The notes below the pieces were generated by a model. It had not been told where the DNA came from. It did no database searches and was given only the letters and a program-made list of their open reading frames with translations. A stretch of DNA of 37,077 bases from an uncultured Burkholderiales bacterium (lineage in GTDB: Bacteria > Pseudomonadota > Gammaproteobacteria > Burkholderiales > Burkholderiaceae_C), in the NCBI GenBank assembly GCA_903905475.1, contig CAIVGK010000017.1, positions 1 to 37,077 of the forward strand. Direction: 5' to 3'. Positions 27,188 to 34,861 of this stretch are shown here, in pieces; positions within the stretch are counted from its first letter, which is position 1, and the number at the start of each line of letters is the position of its first letter. The translations under genes were made by a program, and so were the position numbers.

Positions 27188-27982
27188 ATGAGTCGACTGC
27201 ACATCGAGTTTCGTCGTCTCTTTCTCGCCGCCACGGCCTCGTGTGCCGGCGATGCCATTCAAGGGTCGGACGGGGTCGATGCCGAGGGACGCGTGCGCGC
27301 GCTGGTGATCCAACTGGCCCGGCCGGCCGACTGGCAGCCGCTGGCCGACGTGTGGATGGGCGTGCAAACTGAACTGGGTCTACCGGCGCCGGCCATTGCG
27401 GTGAACGGAGCGGACGGCATGCAGCTGTGGTTCTCGGTGGCGGTGCCGCTGGACACCTCGCGGGCGCGCTCCTTCCTCAACGGCTTGCGGCTGCGTTACC
27501 TGGCGGCGGTCAAGCCCGACCGCCTCGCGCTGCTGACAGGCGCTGATCCCGCCTTGGCAACCTGCTCGATCGCTCTGAGCGGCTCAGCAGGTGCGACACA
27601 AGAGGTCAACGGCTGCTGGCCGGCCTTCGTGGCCCCGGATCTGGCGCCCATCTTTGCCGAAACGCCCTGGCTGGACTTGCCGCCCGGCGACGAGGGTCAA
27701 TCCCGTGTGCTCGGCGGCCTGCAAAGCATCAAGCCGGCGCTGTTCGATGCCGCGCTGGCGCAACTGCAGGCGTGGGCCGCGACACCGGCTGCCGATGCAC
27801 AGGCGAATGCGACGGCGGCAGGCGCGATGGCGCGCCACGCCGATGCGCCTCACGCGGGTCACCCCGAAGCGCAGCGCTTCTTGCTGACGGTCATGAACGA
27901 CGGGGCCGCACCGCTGGCGCTGCGCATCGAAGCCGCCAAGGCCCTGCTGCCCTTTGGCGAGCGCGCTCAGTCGACCCATTGA
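27188..27982 (+). CDS. Unrecognised protein with primase-like motif and phage-like C-terminus
   Basis: A 264-residue soluble protein that I do not recognise with confidence. Residues about 35-110 (RALVIQLARPADWQPLADVWMGVQTELGLPAPAIAVNGADGMQLWFSVAVPLDTSRARSFLNGL) have a strand-turn-strand pattern with GMQLWFS, which recalls primase-polymerase or LigD-polymerase folds. The acidic metal-binding pair of an active enzyme is not evident. The middle is an Ala-rich linker. The last 30 residues (HPEAQRFLLTVMNDGAAPLALRIEAAKALLPFGE) resemble a motif I associate with terminase-small-subunit-like proteins. I start at MSRLHIEFRR; upstream residues in the ORF track cross the tRNA terminator. Both comparisons are weak and made by eye. 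Confidence 0.6.
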   Translation: MSRLHIEFRRLFLAATASCAGDAIQGSDGVDAEGRVRALVIQLARPADWQPLADVWMGVQTELGLPAPAIAVNGADGMQLWFSVAVPLDTSRARSFLNGLRLRYLAAVKPDRLALLTGADPALATCSIALSGSAGATQEVNGCWPAFVAPDLAPIFAETPWLDLPPGDEGQSRVLGGLQSIKPALFDAALAQLQAWAATPAADAQANATAAGAMARHADAPHAGHPEAQRFLLTVMNDGAAPLALRIEAAKALLPFGERAQSTH

Positions 27983-28187
27983 GTTCGGCCGATGGCGGTG
28001 CGGCCAGCCACTGAACGTCTTGACGAAGCCAACGCCATTGCGCGTGGCGACCGCAGCGTCGAGGGCACGGCGCAAAGCGCTGCGCCGACGCGGCCAGAAC
28101 CCGCTCCACCGCGTCGCGTGAGTCGGCCACCAAGCCCGCCAGACCGACGCGGGCGGCGTCGAACGCCACGCGGCGACTGCACTCCAT
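27970..28187 (-). pseudogene. Possible frameshifted gene remnant
   Basis: On the minus strand an ATG at 28185-28187 opens a frame with strongly coding-like codon use (MECSRRVAFDAARVGLAGLVADSRDAVERVLAASAQRF). After about 28085 the coding-like pattern moves to another frame (RRALDAAVATRNGVGFVKTFSGWPHRH). The Ala-rich amphipathic pattern recalls phasin-type helices. It has no ribosome binding site, and the combined length is only about 70 residues. It may be a decayed gene or chance. Confidence 0.25.
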
Positions 28188-28240
28188 AATGAAATTCACT
28201 CGCATATCTGCGCGAAAAGCACGCGCTCCGCGGCCATCTC

Positions 28241-29992
28241 ATGAACTTGAAACTCACCGCCAAGCGGCTCTTCACTTACGCCCGCCCGCACAAGTGGGGG
28301 GGGCTGCTGGGCATCTTGGCCTTCTTCCTGTCGGCGGCGATGGAGCCTCTGCTGCCGGCGCTGCTCCACCAGATGCTCGACACCGGCTTCACCGGCGATC
28401 TGGGCTACCCGCTTTGGCTGGTACCAGTGGTGATCGTTGGCCTGTTTGCCGTGCGCGGAACCCTGGCGTTCGCCGGTAAATACCTGCTGGGCTGGGCCAG
28501 CTCACGCATCGTGCTGGCCCTGCGCTCCGACCTCGTGGGCGCGATCCTGCGCGCTGATGCCAGCCTGTACTCGAAGCTCAGCCCCGGCGTGGCGGCCAGC
28601 CGCGTGATCAACGATCCGCAATCGTCGGCGGGCTCGCTGTCCGGTGCGATCACCACGCTCCTGCGCGACGGCACCACGCTGATCGCCCTGCTCGGCTACC
28701 TCTTCTATCTGAACTGGAAGCTGTCGCTGCTGTCGTTGGTCACCCTGCCGCTGCTCGCGCTGATCGTGCGCAAGGTGCATGCGCGCACGGTGCGGGTCGG
28801 CTCACTGTCTTATGAGTCGCAAAACCGACTGGTTGGCATCGTCGACGACTTCACCCGTGCCTGGCGCGTGGTGCGCACCTTCGGCGCCGGCGATTTCGAG
28901 CGCAAGCGCTTCGACGCCGAGGCGAGCCGGCTGCGCCGCGCGCAGATGAAGACCCTTGCTGCTGGCGCCATGATGACGCCGCTCACGCAGATCGCCGCGA
29001 GCATCGGCGTGGCCTTGATCCTCACGCTCGGTCTGGCCCAGGCCCGCGCGGGGACGGTGTCCGTCGGTGAGTTCGTCGCGTTCATCACCGCGCTGCTGAT
29101 GACGATCGGGCCGATGCGCCACCTGGCCGACATCACGCAGCCGGTGGTCGGTGGCCTGATTGGCGCGAATGCGTGTTTCGCGCTGATCGACACGCCGCAG
29201 GAGCCGGACTCTGGCACCGGCGAGATCGCCCACTGCGATGGCGACATCCGTTTCGACAACGTGCGCATTCAATACCCCGGCAGCGAGCAAGCTGCGCTGG
29301 CCGGGCTGAATGTCGAGATCACGGCCGGCAAGACCATTGCGCTGGTCGGCCCATCGGGCTCGGGCAAAACCACGGCGGTCAGCTCGCTGCTGGGCTTCGT
29401 CGCGCCGATGGCCGGGGTGATCACGCTGGATGGCATCGACATCCAGACCTTGCGCAAGGCGTCGCTGCGCCAGCAGTTCGCGGTGGTGTCGCAAGACATC
29501 GTCCTGTTTGACGACACGATTGCCGCGAACGTGGTCTATGCACAACCGCTGGACCTGGGCCGCGTCGAGGTTGCGTTGCGTGCCGCGAACCTCTGGGACT
29601 TCGTGAAGACGCTGCCCGAGGGCATGCAAACGACCATCGGCACCAATGGCAGCCGCCTGTCTGGCGGTCAGCGGCAGCGGCTGGCCATCGCGCGAGCGCT
29701 TTACAAGGACTCGCCGATCTGGGTGTTTGACGAAGCCACCTCGGCGCTGGACACCGAGTCCGAGCGCATCGTGCAACAGTCCATCGACCAGTGGCATGGT
29801 CAAAAGACGCTGATCCTGATTGCCCACCGACTGAGCACGATCCGCAACGCCGACAGCATCTACGTGCTGGCCGATGGGCGCGTGGTCGAAAGCGGCAACC
29901 ACGCCGAACTCATGGAGCACAACGGCCTGTACGCTGGCATGGTCTGCGCTCAAGCGCTGCCCGCCAACTTGACCGAGGCGCCGAACGCATGA
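28241..29992 (+). CDS. Second MsbA-like ABC exporter
   Basis: A 583-residue half-transporter with a six-helix membrane domain (residues about 18-300) and an ATPase domain. Walker A is GPSGSGKT (370-377), the Q-loop VVSQDIVLF, the signature LSGGQRQR, Walker B WVFDEATSALD and the switch His IAHRLSTI. It is clearly related to the msbA at 15873 but differs throughout, and lipid-linked glycan or LPS export is the likely role. The ATG lies 258 bp after the previous gene; CATAAT at 28185-28190 is a possible -10. It ends in an ATGA overlap with a two-domain glycosyltransferase, which suggests that the pair makes and exports one surface glycan. Confidence 0.88.
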   Translation: MNLKLTAKRLFTYARPHKWGGLLGILAFFLSAAMEPLLPALLHQMLDTGFTGDLGYPLWLVPVVIVGLFAVRGTLAFAGKYLLGWASSRIVLALRSDLVGAILRADASLYSKLSPGVAASRVINDPQSSAGSLSGAITTLLRDGTTLIALLGYLFYLNWKLSLLSLVTLPLLALIVRKVHARTVRVGSLSYESQNRLVGIVDDFTRAWRVVRTFGAGDFERKRFDAEASRLRRAQMKTLAAGAMMTPLTQIAASIGVALILTLGLAQARAGTVSVGEFVAFITALLMTIGPMRHLADITQPVVGGLIGANACFALIDTPQEPDSGTGEIAHCDGDIRFDNVRIQYPGSEQAALAGLNVEITAGKTIALVGPSGSGKTTAVSSLLGFVAPMAGVITLDGIDIQTLRKASLRQQFAVVSQDIVLFDDTIAANVVYAQPLDLGRVEVALRAANLWDFVKTLPEGMQTTIGTNGSRLSGGQRQRLAIARALYKDSPIWVFDEATSALDTESERIVQQSIDQWHGQKTLILIAHRLSTIRNADSIYVLADGRVVESGNHAELMEHNGLYAGMVCAQALPANLTEAPNA

Positions 29993-31815
29993 CCTCCCTT
30001 CTGGCCCGGCCCCTGTGCTGGTTTCGGTGCTGGAACCGCTCACGGGTGGCTCGCCGTCGTCAGCGACTGGGCCGCGACGTGGCCGCGCGCAATGCTGACT
30101 ACGACGCCTGGATCCGTCTTTACGACGTGCTCGACGATGAGACGCGCTCGCGCATGCGCCGGCGCATCGCGAGGCTGCCGAACGCCCCGCTGATCTCGGT
30201 CGTGATGCCGACCCACAACGCCGACCCGACCTGGTTGCGCGCCGCGATCGATTCGGTCCGAACCCAGATCTATCCGCGCTGGGAGCTGTGCATCGCGGAC
30301 GATGCGTCGACCTCGCCCGAGTCGCTCGCCGCACTGCGCTCATGCACCGCGGGAGATCCGCGCATCAAGACAGCGTTCCGCCGAGAAAACGGGCACATCT
30401 CGGCGGCGTCGAACACGGCGCTGGGGCTGGCCACCGGCGAATGGATCGTGTTGATGGACCACGACGATCTGCTGTCGGAGCACGCGCTGTTCTGGATCGC
30501 TGACGCGATCGCGAAGCACCCCGGCGCAGCGCTGATCTATTCGGACGAGGACAAGGTCAGCGAGGTCGGGGTTCGTTCAGACCCGTATTTCAAGCCGGAC
30601 TGGAACATCGATCTTTTCTTTTCGCAGAACCTGTTCTCGCACCTCGGCGCCTACAAGGCCGAGCTCGTGCGCAAGGTGGGCGGCTTCCGGTTGGGGCTGG
30701 AGGGCTCACAAGACTACGACCTTGTGCTGCGTTGCCTGGCGCACGTGGGCGCCGCCGAGATCCATCACGTGCCCAAGGTGCTGTATCACTGGCGTGTGCC
30801 TGCTCACAGCGCGGCCCGTTCAAACGACGTGAAACCCTGTGCCGTGGTCGCTGGGGAGACAGCGCTGAACGAGCATTTCCTGCGCGAGGGCATCCGCGGC
30901 CGAGCTGAGCATGTGGGTCCCGGCTACCGGGTGCGCTACGAATTGCCCGCCGAGCTGCCGCTGGTCTCGCTCGTCATACCCACGCGCAACGCGTTGAAAC
31001 TGGTGAGGAAGTGTGTCGAAAGCATCGTCGAACACACGACCTACGGCCGCTACGAAATCATCCTCGTCGACAACGGTTCGGACGAGCCCGAGGCACTGGC
31101 GTACTTCGCGGCGATGCAATCCGCTGGCGTGCTGCGCATCATCCGGGACGACGGCGAATTCAACTACTCGGCACTGAACAACCGTGCCGTGTCGGCGGCC
31201 CTTGGCGAAGTCGTCGGCCTGGTCAACAACGACATCGAGGTGCTTTCGCCTGAGTGGTTGTCGGAGATGGTGTCCATTGCCTTGCAGCCCGGTGTTGGCG
31301 CGGTGGGCGCCCGACTTTGGTACCCGAACCGCACGCTGCAGCACGGCGGCGTCGTTCTTGGCGTGGGTGGCGGGGCGAACCACGCCCACAGGGGCCTGCC
31401 CGAAGGCAGTGGTGGCCACTGCGGTCGCGCGTGCCTCATCCAGTCTTTTTCAGCGGTGACAGGCGCGTGCCTGGTCATCCGAAAGGATCGCTTTGAAGCC
31501 GTGCAGGGCCTCAACGAGACCGACCTGAAGGTGGAGTTCAACGATGTCGACTTCTGCCTGCGGCTGCGCGAGGCGGGCCTGCGCAACGTGTGGACGCCGT
31601 ACGCCGAACTGGTTCACCACGAGTCGGCCACGCGCGGCACCGACAACACGCCGGGCAAGCACAAGCGCCACGCCGCAGAGGTCGACTACCTGATCCGGCG
31701 CTGGGGCAAGTCACTTGCGTTCGACCCAGCCTACAGCCCCAACCTCACCTTGAGGGCCGAGGACTTCAGCTACGCGTGGCCGCCGCGCGTGCGCCCCGAC
31801 ATGCAGCTCGATTGA
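29989..31815 (+). CDS. Double-domain family 2 glycosyltransferase (O-antigen type)
   Basis: A 608-residue protein with two GT-A family 2 domains. The first (residues about 65-290) opens LISVVMPTHNADPTWLRAAIDSVRTQ and has its metal site in LMDHDDLLSEH. The second (about 325-570) opens PLVSLVIPTRNALKLVRKCVESIVEH, with LVNNDIEVLSPEWL and the acceptor region FNDVDFCLRLREAGLRNVWTPYAELVHHES. The second domain resembles rhamnosyltransferases of O-antigen loci. The first ~60 residues are basic. No membrane segment is seen, so it acts at the inner face of the membrane. The ATG overlaps the exporter stop; the ORF track's longer start lies inside the exporter gene. The sugars transferred cannot be told. 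Confidence 0.88.
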   Translation: MTSLLARPLCWFRCWNRSRVARRRQRLGRDVAARNADYDAWIRLYDVLDDETRSRMRRRIARLPNAPLISVVMPTHNADPTWLRAAIDSVRTQIYPRWELCIADDASTSPESLAALRSCTAGDPRIKTAFRRENGHISAASNTALGLATGEWIVLMDHDDLLSEHALFWIADAIAKHPGAALIYSDEDKVSEVGVRSDPYFKPDWNIDLFFSQNLFSHLGAYKAELVRKVGGFRLGLEGSQDYDLVLRCLAHVGAAEIHHVPKVLYHWRVPAHSAARSNDVKPCAVVAGETALNEHFLREGIRGRAEHVGPGYRVRYELPAELPLVSLVIPTRNALKLVRKCVESIVEHTTYGRYEIILVDNGSDEPEALAYFAAMQSAGVLRIIRDDGEFNYSALNNRAVSAALGEVVGLVNNDIEVLSPEWLSEMVSIALQPGVGAVGARLWYPNRTLQHGGVVLGVGGGANHAHRGLPEGSGGHCGRACLIQSFSAVTGACLVIRKDRFEAVQGLNETDLKVEFNDVDFCLRLREAGLRNVWTPYAELVHHESATRGTDNTPGKHKRHAAEVDYLIRRWGKSLAFDPAYSPNLTLRAEDFSYAWPPRVRPDMQLD

Positions 31816-31818
31816 GCC

Positions 31819-31900
31819 GCCGCTGGCTCACCCCACGAGCCAGTGCTCGGGGGTACTGAACCGGTTCCCGTGAAGCGCGTGCCTGGCGCGGCCTCATGGC
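31819..31900. repeat. Repeat copy A (related to copy B at 34698)
   Basis: The first 34 nt (31819-31852) are identical to 34698-34731. Similarity goes on with small gaps through CGGTTCCCGTGAAGCGCG and CGGCCTCATGG. The core holds a perfect hairpin, CTGGCTC-ACCCCAC-GAGCCAG (31823-31843). Same orientation as copy B. It resembles a REP-type extragenic palindrome. It starts 4 bp after the GT2 stop. Confidence 0.8.
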
Positions 31901-32053
31901 CACTTCGACGTGATAACGAGCAGCGATGCCGATCACGGCCAGGGCCAGGGCCAGATCGTCGCCACGGAGCAACAGCCGTTTGTCGGGCACGAACTCGAAA
32001 GTCGAGCGAGGCCCGCATCGGCCACGCATCGAACGGACGCTGATGCGTGGCAT
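31828..32053 (-). pseudogene. Fragmentary coding-like frame in the 31816-32159 gap
   Basis: The 344-bp gap between the convergent GT2 and lipoprotein genes holds a minus-strand frame with coding-like codon use (MPRISVRSMRG...FEFVPDKRLLLRGDDLALALAVIGIAARYHVEVAMRP). If it shifts frame near 31900 it would end EHWLVG-stop within repeat A, the same end that repeat B would encode. It matches no family I know and lacks a ribosome binding site. It could be a gene remnant linked to the repeat. Confidence 0.25.
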
Positions 32054-32101
32054 GGTGTCCACCGGTGGGCGGTTTGAAGAGCCCGACCGGTGAACAACGG
32101 C

Positions 32102-32143
32102 GCCAGCCAGACCGGGCGACAGTTGCTCGCCAGGCTGGTTGGC
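32102..32143. terminator. Hairpin between convergent genes
   Basis: GCCAGCCAG pairs with CTGGTTGGC over 9 positions with one mismatch, and an inner GGCGA/TCGCC stem extends it. There is no T-run on either strand. The place, just past the end of the lipoprotein gene and between convergent genes, suits a weak bidirectional end or RNA-stabilising structure. Confidence 0.4.
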
Positions 32144-32159
32144 AGAGGTGAACCCCAGT

Positions 32160-34505
32160 TCAGTTGAGGATCTTCCCAAGCCGGATCAATTGGGTCTCGC
32201 CGCCGCCGGCGTGGTCATTCACGCCGTCATTGTCCGTGACCACCAGCACCTCGCCATTCGGCAGCACGGCCACGCCCTCGACCTTCTCCAGCACCAGTCC
32301 ACCGGGTGCGCGCAGGTCGTCCATCAGGTCATGGACCAAGGTCTTGGACAGCATGTCGCCATCGACCTTGCCGGTCAGGTCGATGCGGTAGAGGCGCTTG
32401 ATCCTCGCGTCGGGTCCCGCCTGGTTGTCTCGCTCGGCCACGAGGAAGCGGTTACTGCCAATGGAAGTGATCTCCGACAGCCCCACCCAGCCCGCGTTCG
32501 GCGACGCCACCCGATCGAGCGGATAGCTCACGAATGCCCATGTCTCGGTTGTCAGATCGAAAACGCCGATCAGTGGATCTGCGCTCTTGTTCGCAGGATC
32601 CCAGGAGCGCTGGATCGCCACCACGAGCTTGCCCTCGTGTTCGGCCACCCCCTCGAACCCATAGCGTGCCTGCATGTCGCTCATCTCGGCAGGCAGCGCG
32701 ATCACGCGCTCGATCACGCCCGTGGCAGACACCTTGAAAACGAGGTTGGCCGAAGTGATTTTTTTCTCACTCTCGTAGGCCGTTTTCGACCCCGCGCCCT
32801 CGGACGCCACCCAGAAGCCGCCGCCGGATGCGATCGCGATGCCTTCAGGGTCCAGGTTGACGCTTCCGTCCGCGTTGATCAGCTTCACCATGTCGACCTG
32901 ATCGAAGGCCTGGTTGTCTGCCGCGGCTGGAAGGGTTGCGCCGAAAGCTGCAAACACGTTGTCAGTGTCCTTGATGGTGATCTCGCTCTTGAGCACCGCA
33001 GGTTGCTGGCTGACATCGATCGAAAAGATTCGGTTGCTCCTGAAGAAGCTGTCGTCGACGGCGTAGACCGTCTTGCCATCCGCGGCGGCCGCCATGCCCG
33101 ACAACGCTGACCAGGGGATGGGCGTGCCATCGCTGCGGTCGGCCGATTGCAGGGTTGGGTAGGCGGCGGCTGATTTCTGATAGGCGTAGATGTTCAACGC
33201 CGCACGCGCTGGCAGGGCGCGGTCGTCAGTCTCGCTGGCGGAAATCACCAAGCCACGCGAAGGAATGGTCAGCAGACCCTCGGGGCTGATGGCACCGGGC
33301 AGGGCCTGCTTGAATGCGGGCCTGGTCGGATTGGTCATGTCGTAGACCGCCAGCAGGCTCGAGCGCTCGGACGCAACGAACAGGTAGTCGGTCGATCCGA
33401 ACCTCGCAAAGGCCACGTTCTCTGGCTCGTTGCCCTTGGCGTCAGATCGGCGGTCGTTGTAGTGGCCAAGACGCACCGCCAGATGGTCCAAGGCCGAGCC
33501 TGAGTCGTATTCGACCGTGCCATCGGTGCTCATCACCGTGAAGCTGCGGCTACCGCCGGCCAGATCACCTTCGTTGGCAATCGCAAACCGCGTCTTCGAT
33601 ATCCACGTCACGCCGTCGGGCTCACGCAGCCGGTCCGCCTGGGTCTCGACGAGCGACACCTGGTTGGCACGCTCGTCCGTCAAGTCGACCTGGGTCAACG
33701 TGACCTTGCCCGCACTGAAATGCCGAGTCACCGCGCCGCTCTTGAGGTCGACCAGCGCGATGTGGTTATTTTCCTGGAGCGTCACGACGGCGACGTTGTC
33801 CTCGTTGATTGCTACGTACTCGGGTTCGGGGTCGCTGCCGAACAGCGTCGCGATGCCGGTCAGGTCCACGTTGCGCGTCCGCCAGGTTGCCGGGGCCCCG
33901 GCCACATCGACGATCTTGAGGCTGCCCGCAGGGAGCTGGGGGAGTGCCCCGCCGTTGACGCCCTCGTCGCGCTGGTTCTCGATCACCACGGCCACGTACT
34001 TGCCGTCTTTGCTGACGGCCACCGAATCCGGTTGCCCGCCGAGGTCAATCTCGACCACCGTCTGGCGCGTCGCGATATCGATCACCACCAGCTTGCCGGC
34101 TGGGCTGACGAAGCTGGCCGAGGTGTCCACGACCACCATCGCGTAAGCACCGAGCACCGCCACCGACGTCGGCTCCCCGCCGACGGCCAGCGCGCCCAGA
34201 GGTTTCGGACTGGCGGGATCGGTGATGTCCACGAAACCGACTTCACCCTTGGGGCTGTTGGTGTAGATCACGGTCAGGCCGTCTGTGCTCGCCGCTGCGA
34301 TCTCGGCGGCCGTTGCGACATCGGATTCGCAAGACGAGCCCAACTGCGCGCAGATCGGAAACGATGCAACTCGGTTGAAGTTCATCGTGGCGTCAGGCTT
34401 GGAGAGCACCGGCCCGTCCGAACCACCATCGCCGCAACCTTGAATCGACAGAGCCAGCAACGAAGCCGCCGCAACGGCGGTGAGGGAAGTCTTGAATTTG
34501 GACAT
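32160..34505 (-). CDS. Phytase/esterase-like beta-propeller lipoprotein
   Basis: A 781-residue exported protein. Residues 1-24 are a lipoprotein signal with lipobox IQGC (Cys24). Residues about 45-440 form a beta-propeller of choice-of-anchor type (VGFVDITDPASPKPLGALAVGGEPTSVAVLGAYAMVVVD, GGQPDSVAVSKDGKYVAVVIENQRDEG, REPDGVTWISKTRFAIANEGD). Residues about 460-775 match the esterase-like activity of phytase family (LSGMAAAADGKTVYAVDDSF, LDPEGIAIASGGGFWVASEG, YGFEGVAEHEGKLVVAIQ, ERDNQAGPDARIKRLYRIDL). It probably hydrolyses organic phosphate esters at the cell surface; this is inferred from the family. The upstream Pho-box-like array supports control by phosphate starvation. Copies of one repeat flank the gene. 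Confidence 0.82.
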   Translation of the reverse strand: MSKFKTSLTAVAAASLLALSIQGCGDGGSDGPVLSKPDATMNFNRVASFPICAQLGSSCESDVATAAEIAAASTDGLTVIYTNSPKGEVGFVDITDPASPKPLGALAVGGEPTSVAVLGAYAMVVVDTSASFVSPAGKLVVIDIATRQTVVEIDLGGQPDSVAVSKDGKYVAVVIENQRDEGVNGGALPQLPAGSLKIVDVAGAPATWRTRNVDLTGIATLFGSDPEPEYVAINEDNVAVVTLQENNHIALVDLKSGAVTRHFSAGKVTLTQVDLTDERANQVSLVETQADRLREPDGVTWISKTRFAIANEGDLAGGSRSFTVMSTDGTVEYDSGSALDHLAVRLGHYNDRRSDAKGNEPENVAFARFGSTDYLFVASERSSLLAVYDMTNPTRPAFKQALPGAISPEGLLTIPSRGLVISASETDDRALPARAALNIYAYQKSAAAYPTLQSADRSDGTPIPWSALSGMAAAADGKTVYAVDDSFFRSNRIFSIDVSQQPAVLKSEITIKDTDNVFAAFGATLPAAADNQAFDQVDMVKLINADGSVNLDPEGIAIASGGGFWVASEGAGSKTAYESEKKITSANLVFKVSATGVIERVIALPAEMSDMQARYGFEGVAEHEGKLVVAIQRSWDPANKSADPLIGVFDLTTETWAFVSYPLDRVASPNAGWVGLSEITSIGSNRFLVAERDNQAGPDARIKRLYRIDLTGKVDGDMLSKTLVHDLMDDLRAPGGLVLEKVEGVAVLPNGEVLVVTDNDGVNDHAGGGETQLIRLGKILN

Positions 34506-34556
34506 GACCGGAAGCCTTCTATGGTTTGAGGACGAGATGAGACCCGGCGTCAGCTT

Positions 34557-34596
34557 ATGAAGGCAATTTGACGTGGTGATGACGGCCCCATGACGC
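34557..34596 (-). promoter_or_regulatory. Tandem Pho-box-like array upstream of the phytase-like gene
   Basis: Read toward the gene: GCGTCAT GGGG CCGTCAT CACC ACGTCAA ATTG CCTTCAT. The four heptamers begin exactly 11 bp apart (plus-strand starts 34557, 34568, 34579, 34590). The E. coli Pho box is two CTGTCAT heptamers with 4-bp spacers, the same 11-bp period. The array ends 51 bp before the ATG. The match to the heptamer is partial (CGTCA for TGTCA), and no clear -10 follows. Confidence 0.55.
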
Positions 34597-34697
34597 TTCG
34601 CAGGCCGCGTGATGGGCGGGCAGGCGCAGTTCGCATGGCCGTTTGGCGACGATGGCCATGACGGACCGCTGCCGTGCCTGTTGATCGACGCCGGGCA

Positions 34698-34780
34698 GCC
34701 GCTGGCTCACCCCACGAGCCAGTGCTCGGGGACCCTGAATCGGGGTTCCCGTGGAGCGCGCACTCTGTGCCGCCTCACGG
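34698..34780. repeat. Repeat copy B (related to copy A at 31819)
   Basis: The 34-nt core (34698-34731) is identical to copy A and holds the same CTGGCTC/GAGCCAG hairpin. Weaker similarity runs to about 34780. The rest of the 34506-34861 gap holds the Pho-box-like array and no supported gene; an antisense frame ends EHWLVG-stop at 34707 but lacks a start signal. Confidence 0.8.
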
Positions 34781-34861
34781 TCCGTTTGGTGTGGTTCCCG
34801 GCGGTCTCCCCGACGCTGACCGCCACGTTCGCGCCGCGCTCGCAGCGCCCGTCAGGCGAAC

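Noticed and set aside
31819-31852. Integron attC site
   Set aside because: The hairpin repeat lacks the GTTRRRY-type core sites and no integron integrase is present.
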